From Cordia subcordata (lineage: Eukaryota; Streptophyta; Magnoliopsida; Boraginales; Cordiaceae), in NCBI GenBank assembly GCA_028554755.1, contig JAPTOF010000010.1, positions 13,340,501 through 13,404,500 of the forward strand: a DNA stretch of 64,000 bases, written 5' to 3'. The notes beneath the pieces are model-generated. The model saw only the letters and a list, made by a program, of their open reading frames with translations, searched no databases and was not told the origin of the DNA. The translations under genes and the position numbers were made by a program. Shown in pieces: positions 25,113 through 46,868 of the stretch. The first letter of the stretch is position 1. Every line of letters starts with the position of its first letter.

Positions 25113-27652
25113 TTAAGGGCAGCTGGCCACGTTGTGACTCGGTTGACCGCAATTTGAACACCTTCGTCTACGAACTTGGTCCAAGTGATCCATCTCATTA
25201 AGGATACGGCTACCTCCGGGGGGTCCTCTGTTCCTGTGACACAATCTACCTGGATTGGGCTGCAATTGCCAAGCAGGTAGATCTAGCCAATAATCAACAT
25301 GTCCCAAAGGTTGAAATGGGATGGCATACGTATTCGTGTATGCTTCGACTTTATATTCAACTGGAAACATGTTAACTAACGCTACATTCAAGTAGCGTGC
25401 AACAGCCTGTGTATGTGAACATGGCAAATGGTACGCTATCCACTTACTGTAGGTACATGTCTTCTCATTAAACCTGACCACTTGTACAGGACGTCTGTTA
25501 GTAAATGATTCCAGCAACCGGCCTACCTGTGCTGTACCTGTTTCGTAGTGAAAATGAAACACGTTATGAAGGTGTGACTTTGCCTCCCATTTGTCAAACA
25601 ATTCCCTGACTCTAGCAGGCAGGAGAAATTGTTGTCCAGCCAAGTGCCTCGCATGTATAGACCGGTTGTAGAAGTATTCAGCACACTTCGTGAAAGTGTG
25701 CGACATTAACGTTGTATTAGGCAAATTCCTCGCCCCAACAAGGACACCATTCAAACACTCAATGTTGTTTGTAGTCATCACACCCCATCTTGAACCTCTA
25801 TCGGCGCACAGCGTCCACATCTCCTGGTCTATATTGGTGAGATAGTCGTATGCACGTTTACCAACCCCAGTTGGTGTTGGGTCAACTCCTAAAATTTTTT
25901 ACATCACTTCTATGTGTTTGCGTACTTGATTTTCCTTACCACTGTCCAACATAAGTCCTTTATATACTGGTTGTGGAACTGTTTCATGACATTACTTTTG
26001 AGGTGCCTCAAGCACATCCAATGCTTCACCGGCAATTGCCCATCAGATGAGATACAATTCACGGCAGAGAAAATTCCAGCATGTCTATCAGACACTATAC
26101 AAATCTCATTCATATCATGCAGCAAATGCATCAGTACAAGTTGAAGGAACCATGACCAACTTTCAGTTGTCTCTGCATCGACAACTGCAAATGCCAATGG
26201 TAAAATCTGATCGTTCGCATCAGCTGTTAATGCCGTTAGTAGATGGCCCTTACATGGATCGCGCAGGTGAGTACCGTCGAGAGAAAGCACTGGACGACAA
26301 TACTTCCATGCTGCAATGCATGAGGCAAATGCCCAAAACGCATAATCGAAAATTTTGGTTCTTTGCGTCGACCCTTGGAAGAACTTGTATGTTACAACTG
26401 TCCCCGGATTAGTTGCCTTGATAGCTCTAAAAAATCGCAGAAGTAACTGGTACGACTCGTCCCAATTGCTGTACACCATTTCAATGGCCTTATTTTAGCC
26501 ACGCCATGCCTTTCCGTATGAAATGTTCACGTGAAAAGTGTCTATAATGTGTGCTCGTACAAAACCCACATCGAAATCAGGCTTATGTTTTACGAAGTGC
26601 ATAATCGTATAACCGACCAATGCTGCGGTAACATTTTTATGGTCGGCCCTTCGTCTATCACTGAAACAATTATGCACGCCCCAATACTTCGTTATTTCAA
26701 ACTGACGATGCGTGGATTTTCGAATTGCCCGCAACTCCCACCTGCATGGATTTCTAAGGTTGGAAGCATTTACGCAACAAACAACCCATAAATCTGGTTC
26801 AGACCTCTTCACTTTGTATTCACGTTGTACCTTTATCGAGTACATCTGAACCGCCTGAATCACGTCCTTCTTTGACGGGAAAATCATTCCTTTGGCCAAT
26901 TCCTTCTCGGCCCAAAATATTTACGTTTTGTGCTCCTCCATACTATCCATATAATATTCTTGACTAACGGTATGAAGTAGATCAGTTTCATGTACATTGT
27001 GCATCGATACGGCCCCGTCAGTGGACCCTGCACCAACTGATGGCCCTTCATGTTCCTCATTGACGTTTACAGTGTTTTCGTTACCATTGAAGACATCATC
27101 ATCGTATCAGGCGTCGTTCTCGTTCAGGGCTATGTCCTCATCTTCTTCGTCAAGTTCAGACGTAAATGTGTCCATGTTCAAGTCCACCATCACAATATGA
27201 GATGGCCCTGCTATGTCACTCCCAGCAGCGTCATGTGATGGTTCGACATTCAAGTCGGGAACAGAGCAACCACGCTGGAAATCACTGCTTCGTTGCGGGA
27301 TGTACACGTCGTCTGCCTTTACTTCGACAATAACATGAGCATTATTCATGTTATTATCATTACATGCTATTCGAAACATGCCCATCAAATCATCATCGTT
27401 GCTGATTGCCGCCTCGCTAAAATATGGATACTGTAACTGCACGACCCCCTATTGGAAATGATGCGATAGCTCCACCCTATCGATGCCATAACACAAATTA
27501 AGCTTCTCATAGACACTATAAACAAATTCATTGTATGATGTTTCATGTGTTATTTTGACCTTACGAACAGGCCTTGTAGTTTTATATTCGATACCGTACG
27601 GGCCATTAATTTTTTTTCCACCATAATATAAAAGAACAGAGATTGTATTCAT
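25113..27652 (-). pseudogene. MURA-type MULE transposase, decayed by in-frame stops and one frameshift
   Basis: Read leftwards from the ATG at 27652, one frame runs to about 25910. It covers an N-terminal PB1-like segment (MNTISVLLYYGGKKINGPYG), an acidic linker, the MuDR N-terminal domain (26899-26495, GMIFPSKKDVIQAVQMYS, WELRAIRK) and the catalytic domain (26479-25910). The latter has the LSLDGTHL and IVSDRHAGI acidic motifs of the DDE core and the C...H pair in HWMCLRHLKSN. In-frame stops lie near 27446, 27104, 26925 and 26492. A frameshift then leads to 25820-25113. That part holds the SWIM-like finger (CTYSKWIAYHLPCSH) and a C-terminal CCHC knuckle (CSNCGQPSHNVASC). The SWIM motif lacks its usual second Cys (C-T-Y instead of C-x-C). 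The family cuts and pastes MULEs by binding their terminal repeats. A domesticated FAR1/MUG-type gene is unlikely because of the stops and the enclosing TIRs. Confidence 0.9.
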
Positions 27653-27893
27653 ATTTTTCTTACTGAATAAAATATTATATGGATAGTACACAAGAATGTA
27701 TGTGTGGAAAATAATTGGAAAGATTTTTTGCGATTCGAAAATCAAGGATACTAGGCGGAGTGTGGAAGAGAATAAGAAACTATGTACTTTGGTGTTAGGG
27801 CGTTCGGGGATGGGAGAGCGGGGATTAAATAGGGGTTCAAACCATAAAGAAACGGTATATGAGTTACCGGTCAAGGGGAATAATGGCACAAAG

Positions 27894-28011
27894 AACGGTA
27901 AGTGACTTACCGGTCAAAGCTAATAACGGTAAGTCACTTACCGTTCCTGGAAAATTGCAGCGGTAGGTGACCTACCATTTATTCCCTAATAACGGTAGGT
28001 CACCTACCGTT
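27894..28011. repeat. Subterminal palindrome cluster of the MULE
   Basis: Three palindromes of 21 bp with 1-bp centres lie close together. Those at 27925-27945 (arms AACGGTAAGT/ACTTACCGTT) and 27991-28011 (arms AACGGTAGGT/ACCTACCGTT) are perfect; the one at about 27894-27914 has a mismatch. Related half-sites (GGTAAGT..ACTTACCG) occur near 27850, 27961 and 28085, and at the left end near 20440, 20508 and 20548. They are candidate transposase-binding or hairpin sites. Confidence 0.85.
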
Positions 28012-28082
28012 CTTGCTGACACGCTGGCACTTCTCGATATATTCTCTGATATCTGGAAGAACGGCAAGTCACCTATTGAAAT

Positions 28083-28183
28083 AGTAGGTGACTTACCGAA
28101 AAGGGTATTTTTGAAATCCATTTTAAAAGAAGGGCATTTTTGTAACAATTTAAAAATAAAAAGGGTAAAAATAAAAATTTGCC
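28083..28183 (-). repeat. MULE right terminal inverted repeat
   Basis: Partner of 20351-20455. On the minus strand it begins GGCAAATTTTTATTTTTACC. Confidence 0.9.
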
Positions 28184-28192
28184 TTCACTTTT
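28184..28192 (+). repeat. 9-bp target-site duplication of the MULE, right
   Basis: TTCACTTTT, identical to 20342-20350. Confidence 0.93.
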
Positions 28193-37358
<9,166 letters not shown>

Positions 37359-37529
37359 ATACATCATATATTAACTTTGGTTTGAACATAAAACGGGTGG
37401 TTATCATCTGCAGCTATCTATGTGTTTTGAGGTTTGCTGTCTCCGGATGCAGTGTGAGTCTTACCAATGGTCTTCTAGATTGTAGCTTTGCTCTTTGCTT
37501 CTTGTTTATCATTAGGTTTCCTTGTGTCA

Positions 37530-37535
37530 AATAAA
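37530..37535 (+). terminator. Polyadenylation signal of reductase A
   Basis: AATAAA lies 172 bp after the stop codon. The TRIM-like element begins 55 bp further downstream. Confidence 0.6.
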
Positions 37536-37589
37536 ATGAGCAGAGCTTTATTTATACACCAACATTCAACGGCCAAATACTTGCGTACT

Positions 37590-39421
37590 TCTTGGGAAAA
37601 TCAAGGACACGCATCAAAGCACAGCGAAAACACACACAAAGAATGTGTAATATTTTTAACGTAGTTTGACCCTCTGCTTATGTCCACGATTCCCTCAAGA
37701 TAAATTTCACTATTCAACAATTATGGATTTTATAGTTTTTGCACAAACAAAACTCTAACGAAAAATCGTCTTTCACATTGTCTACAATGACTCTCTCCTC
37801 ACTAGGACTAGAACGAATATAAGACGCACACAAAACTTCATGAAGGACAAAGTCTAAACCCTCTTCGTGCGACTTTTTCAAGCAAAAGCAAGCAAAACTC
37901 TCTTTGGTACTCTCAAGCTCTCTCATCCACACCCCCCATGGGGTCTGAGCCTAAGGCACATCAATACAAGCTATAAGATCCTCTATTTATAAAGAGAAAT
38001 CCTTGCTCTCCAAGATATCTTCTACACTATTTTAGGTAGGTCTTGAATTTAGTTACTCTCTTAATGTTATTACCCTCTTTGATATGTTTCCTAATTTATA
38101 TGGGCTTGGACTTTGAGCCACAATCCAATAAATTTCTCCCTTGGCAAAAATTCAAAAGTTTCTTTGCCACAATTGGAACCTCTTCACATGTCATGCTGGA
38201 GCCACCGCTCGACAGCCCTCTCTACGGCAACGACTACCAAAACATCTTAGCAAGTTTACTGAGTCATGACCAACAACCCTCTCCATGCCATCTAACCTTG
38301 GCTTGTCAACCTTGTTTATGTCCTTCCTCGACACTAGGCATCTTAGACATGGCTTTCTTTCCAACATACCCCCTATTAGTTGTCTGGCCATGACTCAAAT
38401 TGTTCATCTACATGGCACTCTCGCATGACTCGTCTCTTGAACCGAACCTTTTTCAACAAGTCTACTCACCCAAACATCTCTCCTCGAGAAGTTTGATCAC
38501 TCATTGGTTAAATGTATTTGCTCACACAATGTTTCAAACTTTATCACAATTCCAACAAAAACTCCATCGTTTCAACCAAATTCATGACACATCAAGAATT
38601 TGACAAAACGGACCTCAAAAATAAACTTAGGACGTTAAAAAATGTAGGCACACCCTTGGTCAACACGGTCAACCCTCAGTCAAAATCGAAACCTCGTATT
38701 TTACCTTTATATTTTTTGACGACCCCTCTTTTTCTTAGCTACAATAACTTCACCAACGATATTAGCAGTGATTCCTCTCTCAATCTGCATGTCTCTCAGC
38801 ACAGTAGGTTTATTGGTTTCCTCGCATCATCATCGTTATGCCCAGTTTACCAAGCGGGCACTAATATCAACTGTTGGAAAATGGAGGATACGCACACATC
38901 AAAGCACATCGGAAACACACACAAAGAATATGTGATATTTTTAAAGTGATTTGGCCTTCTGCCTATATCCAAGATCCCCCTCTGGGATAAATTCCACTAT
39001 TAAAAAATTATGGGTGTTACAGTTTTTGCACAGACAAAACTCTAGCAAAAAACCATCCCTCACATTGCTTACAATGATTCTTTTTCTCACCAGGATTAAA
39101 ATGAATATAATACACAAATAGGACTTTATGAATGGACAAAGTCTAAACCCTTTCCATGCAGCTTTTTCTAGTAAAAGCACGTAAAAGTCTCTTTGTTATT
39201 ATCAGGCTCTCTCATCCACACCCCCCATGAGTTGTGCCTCCAAGGCACATCAAATACAAGCTACAAGGCCCTCTCTATATAGGAGATAAATCCTTATTCT
39301 CTAAGATTTCTTATACATTATTTTAGGCAGGTTTTGAATTTAGGAACTCTGTTAATTACATTACCTTCTTCTATATGTTTCCTAATTTGTATGGGCTTGA
39401 ACTTCAAGCCACAACCCAAGA
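37590..39421 (-). mobile_element. Short non-autonomous LTR retrotransposon (TRIM-like), copy 2
   Basis: It has LTRs at 37590-38130 and 38872-39421 around an internal region of 741 bp. The 5-bp target duplication GTACT is at 37585-37589 and 39422-39426. LTRs and internal region are homologous to the copy at 9750-11577 (internal start 'aatttctcccttggcaaaa', then 'gaacctcttcaca'). Outer ends are mutated (TCTTGGG...CCCAAGA). The primer site is degraded and the LTRs have diverged more than in copy 1, so this looks the older insertion. Reading frames of 66-145 codons inside it are not shared with copy 1 and are judged chance. Confidence 0.87.
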
Positions 39422-39695
39422 GTACTAATAATGCATTGAGAATAATTAATTCAAACTAAAATAATTCAAACCCGACTCACGGTGACAATTTGAACTCGAG
39501 TCATAACAAGTTGAAAATATATCTTCTAAAGAATCTTATGAAACGAGGCATCATAATTGTGAAGGTGGAACTTTCCAACGATTTTGATTATCTCCAATGG
39601 TACAATTTATACAAAGCTATGTGATAAGCCCTCCTATCAATATGGAAAACTAGTACAAAAGATAAGTACAACGAAACATGAAATATAGTGAATAC

Positions 39696-40047
39696 TTTCA
39701 TAAAAAATAACTACAGAATAGAAAAGAGACATATGAACAAGAGAAATAAAGAGAATATAAATAACAAGAAAAGAGAAAATATAAGAGACAAAATAGGGGA
39801 GAATATTTTATTGCTTCTCTTTATTGTTGTACTTGGTACATGATACAAGTTTACGATGTAGAGGCCCCTATTTATAGGAGCAATACAAGAGTAGTTATAG
39901 GACTAAAATTTACATGAACTTAGAATATATAAGTTGATCCAACTACATCACATGTGAGTCTAGAAAATGATGAACTACATCTAAAGTTTGGATAATAATA
40001 AACTAGCCTTAAGATGAATATCCACAATAATTAATAATTTCATAATA
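39696..40047 (-). repeat. 3' LTR of the copia-like element
   Basis: Pairs with 43307-43663. The left outer end reads TTTCATAAAA where the partner has TGTTATAAAA. Confidence 0.85.
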
Positions 40048-43000
40048 CTCCCCCTTGGATATTAATTTATCAAAAATATGCCTCGTTAAAACCTTACTGG
40101 AAAAAAAACCCAATAGCATAAATATCCTAGTAAAGGAAAAAGAGTACAATATTCTTGTTATACACTTCATGCTGCCTCATAAAAAACCTTACCAGGAAAA
40201 CCCAGTGGGATAAAACCTAGGCTAAGAGAAAAAGAATACAGCTCGTATTTGTCTCCACCTTATTTAAACATATCAAGAAATCTTTGAATACACATGTCAA
40301 TCTTGTTGTTTCTCAAATATCATTATACATGATATCAATTAAGATGAACTTGCCAAGTTCTTGCTTGAGAAACTTGATAAGCATTTTTTCATATTTCTTG
40401 AATAGTTCATGCATGGATTCAGCATAATATGTAAGACTCAATCATATTCAATATAATCTCTTCTTATTCAAGCAATATATATATATATATATATATATAT
40501 ATCATTCATTTGCCGTGTAATAAATTGCCATGCTTTGGGGAGATAACAATAATAAGCTTTAACGAGCATGAGTATGTAATAATTTTAGCATATATGAAAA
40601 CATAATGCTTGTTGTGAGTCAACAAATACTCAATAATTTTCATGCTCAATCAACTTTGACTTTGAGTGTCTTGATAATAATGATATCAAAAATTGTGTAA
40701 TACCTCCAAGGCCTTTCTATTGGTACAAACCAACTCTTGCTAAAGTAAGAGATAGTTGTGCTGGCAGATATAATATAGCAAGATATATTTAGGTATGATA
40801 CTTTAAAACCAAGAATTTTTCGTTATCTTTGCAAAATCAAGATGGTCCATCAAAATATTTAGACACTCAACGTATGGGCTCTTTGGCTTCAAACTTTCTT
40901 TTGCCAAAGTGATTGACGGATAATATTCCATCTAAATAATAATTGAACTTCAGGCCGGGCCAATATAATCATCTCAAAATTCTTTATGAAAACTCTTCAT
41001 GAATAACTCTTATATATGTTTCTTCATAGAAAAATGTGGGTTATTAAAACCCTTTTCTTTAGAAGATTTGCATTAAAGCAAATATGTCTCAATTTTCGAC
41101 ATGTTTCAGCTCACACAAAGAGCTTTGAATATACTTCTCCAGAAATTTATGATTCAAATATCTCTAGTATTTTTAGGACTTGTATACAAATATCATATTC
41201 ATGAAACACACATATATTGTTGTTTCATATTTATAAGACGCATATATTGAAGTCCTTTCAAATATTGCATCCACCACATGAAAATATATCTCTTATGGGA
41301 TTGGTTTATATCACACTCCCCTCAATCCCACATGCAATATGTGTTGACCAATAAGGATCAAAACAATTAGATACGCCTGGATTGCATCTATAAATATATA
41401 ACCAAATTTACTTATGTCAACATCTTTAGATGGACTTCAATTTATGATCTTGCTTTTCATCATAATAAGTAGCTATTGCATATGCAAATATTAGATTATG
41501 ATCATTTTTTTCTTTTCGGTTCCACTCTTTTCAAGAGTAAAGTAATATAAGCAAGTGAGATCTCTTCATTTTCAAGAATTTCAATCATATTCAGGTACCT
41601 GATACTCTTTTAGAATAGAGTAATATTTCTTAGTTATAACTTGTTTGATTGGTTTGAGATCTTCAGCATATCAAATATTTCAAAAATATCGACTTTCTTG
41701 TTTTGCTCCTTTATAGTTGGAATCGAAGTCTACTATGTTTTTAGCATCCAGTAGATGTATTTTTGTAATTTGTCTATTAAGACAATGATAGGAGCATTTA
41801 TAGCTGGTATATGACTTCATCACATTCTTTCATATCAATAAATGCATCTTTGCAACTTCATGCAAATAAATAATTTTTGGGACATTCAACTCATATTAAC
41901 TATACATTCTATAAAACTTTTCAAATTTTCAGCTTTTATTTTTCTCCTCCTAATATTGGGAATATTTTTCAACAATTAGCAATATATGCTATTTCAATAT
42001 TTTCAGTCAATGATACAAAATATTTAATAATTGACTAAGATTCAAAATCAATATAAATTCCCAACTCCTTTTTCACATTCCCATTTTAATGCGCTATAGT
42101 GAAGTAATTGAGGTATATTTTGCACAGCAACAAAATATTTAGATGGGATTTCTTTTTCTAGACTAATAGGGAGTAGTAATTGATAAGTAATTGGTCTTTT
42201 TTAATAAGTGTTGCAATATGTTACACAACATGTCCTAAGATAAAATTAGGCAATTTTTTAATAACATCAATGATGGTTTAGGAATATATGCTTTTTAAGT
42301 TCTCAATAAAAGATTTTACTAGACCAATTTATTTACCTTTTTTGAATTTATTATAGACATTTAGACGATTCAACGTCCTTTGAGGGGATTGTCTATTTAT
42401 CATTTTTCTCTTGGGAACAAGCAACACATTTATTGTGCATATATGAATTCTTAAGAATTCTCCTCATTATTATTGCACCGATATGACCATCATAATATCT
42501 ATAATCACATCCATGATAATAAGATAATATATCATTCTACTTAAGGAATGATTTTGAGCAAATTGATATAATTGATAGTAATTTGTCATACCTTATTTTG
42601 CTCATAGGATGTGAAAATGACCAAAAATAATTTTCAAATCATGCTCTTAATATTAATAATATTGGAGCATATTTAGGGCATTCATATTTTTTTCCGCATA
42701 AAATTATTTGAGAAATATTACAGATTTATACTCACTTTCAACTTTAGAATTCTACCATCATAGTTAAATTTATTCATAGCAAGCTTTGAAAATATTGCTT
42801 TTTGATGGTTATATTTCAGGATCTAAAAATCCTTTGCCAATTGATATTTGGGTTTGGCTCGATAGAGATAATGAAGAAATATTATTAATTTATCGCAATC
42901 CTTCATGGATGCGTAATTTCCTTCCATAAAAGAATTTCTCCATAATTCATATCATCCATATGGATTTTAACATCAAAGGGTTCATATCATATTTTCATTG

Positions 43001-43306
43001 CCTAATATAATAAAACGTCGAATTTCTAGTTCGAGACCATATGGATATCAATTTCAACTTTCCAGGCAAATTGCATAATATAATTAAACAACGAACTTTT
43101 AATTCATAATATTTGACATCTTGAAATATATATAATTCAAAATAAAATTAAAAAGGCTTAAATAAATTTTACAAATAAACGCAATATCAGTTTACCAAAA
43201 ATTGCGATATGAATATCCTCATGTTATTAAGAATTCTTTCTCTTCAGATCTTCATAATAATCTCTTCATATCTCTTGATCAATAGAGACTAATCGTGCTG
43301 ATAATG

Positions 43307-43663
43307 TGTTATAAAAATAACTACAAAATAGAAAAGAGATATATATGAACAAGAGAAATAAAGAGAATATAAATAACAAGAAAAGAAATAAAATGTAAGA
43401 GAGAAAACAGGAGAGAATATTTTATTGCTTCTCTTGATTGTTGTACCTAGTACATGATACAAATTTACAATGTAAAGGCCCCTATCTATATGAGCAATAC
43501 AAGAGTAATTATATAGGACTAGAATTTACATGAACTTAGAATACATAAGTTGATCCAACTATATCACATGTGAGTCCAGATAATGATGAACTATATCTAG
43601 AGTTTAGATAATAATAAACTAGCATTAAGATGAATATTCACAATACTTAATAATTTCATAACA
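43307..43663 (-). repeat. 5' LTR of the copia-like element
   Basis: Pairs with 39696-40047; adjacent to the primer-site region at about 43293-43306. Confidence 0.85.
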
Positions 43664-43668
43664 AATAC

Positions 43669-44206
43669 AACATATTTTTAAAATTCAAAAATTGATAAAA
43701 CATTGCCTATGCATCAATAAAGAAAATAACTAAAGCAGTTTTATATGATGTCATTATCTCTCTCTCTCTCTCTATCTGTGCCTTGCTAAGACGTTGCTAT
43801 GTTATATAGAAGTTTTGCCCCTAAAGTCCCATGATTCAATGTGTGAGATTCTTTTTATCATGCTTTAACACTTTGGTTTTTTTTTAAATTGTTTATACTT
43901 ATTTTTATCACAAATTTATTTTCTAATTGAATATTATTATATTTGTAACTAGTTTTTGTTAGTCAACAATCATACTTCTTATGGTATAAAGAATCTAGTG
44001 GATTCATGTGAGTTTGAATAAAGATAAAGTTCAGAAGGCTAAAGTAATTGATTAGACAGGTTATGCAGCCACTTCCATATCTAGAGACAGGTTATAACTC
44101 AACAAATTTAATTGATTATTAGTGCAAATTTATTCGTACTCTGCACGAATTTATTTTTTAATAGAAAAGTATTAATTAATTAGTAATTAAAATTTTAAAC
44201 TAAAAC

Positions 44207-44243
<37 letters not shown>

Positions 44244-46263
44244 AATTGAACCTTTGAAATTCACATATGAATATTAATTTTAAAAATTAATTAATTAACA
44301 ATTAGATTTCTAAGTTAAAACTAAGAATATATTAGTGAACCTTTTGGAATTCACAAATGAATTATATTTTAAGCATTAATTGATTGATTATTTAATTTTT
44401 CAATTAAAACTAATAGTTTAATTATATCCACAAAAATAAAAATAATATAAATAAAATAAATAATAAATAATAAATTATTGTATAAATTAATAATAAAATA
44501 TCTATTGACATATAAGCACAAATATCATACTCTCACAATGCTCAAAAAATTATTCTTTAATAGTAAACATTAAATTTACTTGCTTTTAATTTTTTTAAAA
44601 CTCACAAATGAATACTATTTAAGAATTAATTGATTGGAGATTAAATTTCTAATGCGAATACGTATACACACACACACACACACAATAGATAAGAAATAAT
44701 TTTTTTAGAATTCACAAATGAATTTAATCTTAAGTATTAATTGATTGACCATTTAATATTTCAATTCAAGCTAATAATGTATATTCATAACGATAAGAAA
44801 TAATAGAAAGTAAAATAATAAAAATAAAATAATCATGTCATGTAAGTATTGATATGGCACTCTGACAATGCTCGAAAAAGTATAATTTATATATATATAG
44901 ATTCTAAGTATAGTTTGTAACATAATCTCTTACGTTTAATTGAAATTCTATGTTGATAAACATCAGTAAGAGTGTTCAGTTAATATCACCTTTCATAAAT
45001 TTTAATCTTCTCAATTTGTTTGGTTGTTAATTTCTGCTTTATTAGTTAATTTAGTTAATTAGTCTCAATTTCATATAGTTTGAGCCTCGACTTGCCACTC
45101 TAGCAATAAAGAAAAATAATTTTTATTTTGTCTTTACAGAATTAGTTGATTTTATTTGACTAAATACATTATTTTCCTAATCATTAACTTAGTTGCAAGA
45201 TCGGGCAAGTTTTATTTGCGAGTGATGTGTTATGTTTATGAGTCTATAATCATACCTTTGAGAAGTCTCCCAAAGAAAATGATTTATTTTATTTAGGCCT
45301 TGTTCAGCGACACTTAAAAGTAGCTTTTTGAGTAGCCTTTAGGACCTATTCAAAAATAGTGTCTTAAGTTGTATTTAGTGGCTTGACCAAGTTAAAGCAC
45401 TATTTTCGCCAGTTTTTGTTGTTCAATAAAATAGCGTTTTAGGTAGTGTTTTTATTTGAAAGAGTGTTTCAAACAGTATTTCAAGTAGTGTTTTAGGGCC
45501 TGCTCGATGCAATTAACAGATTTAGGTAGTGGATAATTGTTATATTTTAGCGATTAGCGGATTGTTTTAGATGTATTCGATAAAACTAACTGTTAAGTCA
45601 GCTGGTGAATGCAAAATGACAAAAAAGACATTTGTATCAGGTTATTATTGTTGTGATTATTATATTTGCTATTATTGAAATAATTAAGATAATTTATTTC
45701 ATAGTCAAATATATTTTCTTAAAATAATATTTTATTAGTAAAGCATGATAAAATTATTTTTTTGATAAATTAATTTTATTAATATTATAAACAAATATTA
45801 TTATAGAAATATTTTAATAGATTAAAAATTTATATTTTTGAAGAAAAATAATAAATGGACAAAGAAAACTTATACTCTTTTAATATATTTTGATGTGGAT
45901 AGAATTTGAAATTAATTTTTGTGTCATTTTGTATTTATATTTCAGAAAGAAAATGTAAAAATATATAGCGATTGGATAGAGGGTAGAATTGTCAAAAAGA
46001 CATTAGAGAGAGGGTAGTATTGGGAAAAAAAAGATGAAACACTAAACTCTACCTTGAAATGCTAATAATATTAGTTTTTTATGAATACTACTTCATACAT
46101 TATTTAGAATAAAAACACTACTTAAAATAATGTCTTACTGATCAACAAAAATGGGAGGAAGTAGTGTTTTGACTTGGTCAAGACACTAAACACTACTTAA
46201 AATATTATTGTCGAATAGGACCTTAGATAGTGTTTTAGAGTGCTTCAGGGTAGCATTTATCTA
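43669..46263. repeat. AT-rich repeat field before the duplication junction
   Basis: 44150-44910 is a reverse-complement relative of 15060-15720. About 45295-46235 is a hAT-like repeat (start ggccttgttcagcgac, end tgtcgaataggacctta) related to 33945-34640. The sequence shifts at about 46264 into the right copy of the segmental duplication. No gene recognised. Confidence 0.55.
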
Positions 46264-46469
46264 TAGTATTATATAAAATTAAATTCAAGTGAGGAATTCT
46301 TATGCCACATAAGCCAACATAAGAGAAAGTAAGTCAAAATTTCATACTTTTATAAATAGTGATGTCCAAAATAATTTTAGTTTTTATAATTTTGGATCAT
46401 TTTATTTTACAATTTTTAACATATTATATTAATTTTAAATCTGTATCTATGTAACCTATCTATTTATGT

Positions 46470-46480
46470 ATGTATGTATG

Positions 46481-46554
<74 letters not shown>
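46470..46554 (+). repeat. Compound microsatellite (GTAT)n(CTAT)n(AT)n
   Basis: Runs of GTAT, CTAT and AT units. The corresponding place in the left copy (about 18818-18860) has only short irregular TA and CTAT units, so the tract expanded after duplication. Confidence 0.9.
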
Positions 46555-46556
<2 letters not shown>

Positions 46557-46822
46557 AACACATATAATAATCTATATAAGCTTGTATCTTACAAGAGCTT
46601 TGAAAGCCTTAGAATAATCCACATGATCATTAAGCCTCTGAATGTGCCATTATTAATTTACAAATAGGAAATAAGTTCAAAATTCAAAAAGATTTGGTAC
46701 CATGAGATAGTTTGGAAACCAAAGATTCTTATAATATTTTAATTTAACACTTTTTCATGACTTTTATCATAATGACAAACACAAAGAGATATATATTACG
46801 TGTAAATAGATTGATTGCAAAG

Positions 46823-46868
<46 letters not shown>

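Larger units (their letters stand above)
20351..28183. mobile_element. Complete Mutator-like transposable element (MULE), 7.83 kb, with a captured plant-mobile-domain gene
   Basis: Terminal inverted repeats of about 100 bp (20351-20455 and 28083-28183; outer ends GGAAAATTCTTAATTTTACC and GGCAAATTTTTATTTTTACC) are bounded by 9-bp direct repeats. Inside are a MURA-type transposase gene on the minus strand (right half) and a plant-mobile-domain gene on the plus strand (left half), transcribed toward each other with about 300 bp between their ends. Both genes are broken by stops or frameshifts, so this copy is now non-autonomous. MULEs that carry plant mobile domain genes have been described. The element is more GC-rich than the host DNA. 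It lies about 1.2 kb upstream of the reductase A start codon. Confidence 0.92.
39696..43663 (-). mobile_element. Decayed copia-like LTR retrotransposon, 3.97 kb, 5-bp target duplication
   Basis: LTRs at 39696-40047 (352 bp, 3') and 43307-43663 (357 bp, 5') are bracketed by AATAC at 39691-39695 and 43664-43668. On the minus strand the 5' LTR runs TGTTATGAAATT...TTATAACA and is followed by CATTATCAGCACGA, a primer-site region common in plant copia elements. A polypurine tract (CCAAGGGGGAG, rc of 40048-40058) precedes the 3' LTR. The segment 40075-40260 matches the conserved non-coding 3' block of plant copia elements (ccttaccaggaaaacccagtgggat). The internal 3.26 kb has no frame over about 60 codons, so it is a dead or non-coding derivative. 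Confidence 0.85.

Noticed and set aside
25113..27652. Possibility that the transposase is a domesticated FAR1/MUSTANG-type host gene
   Set aside because: It sits within intact TIRs and 9-bp target duplications and carries at least four in-frame stops.
38043..38949. Frames of 67-145 codons inside the second TRIM-like element
   Set aside because: They are not conserved in the sister copy at 9750-11577 and cross the LTR boundary.
46470..46667. 65-codon frame rich in Ser-Ile-Tyr-Leu
   Set aside because: Translation of the CTAT/AT microsatellite.
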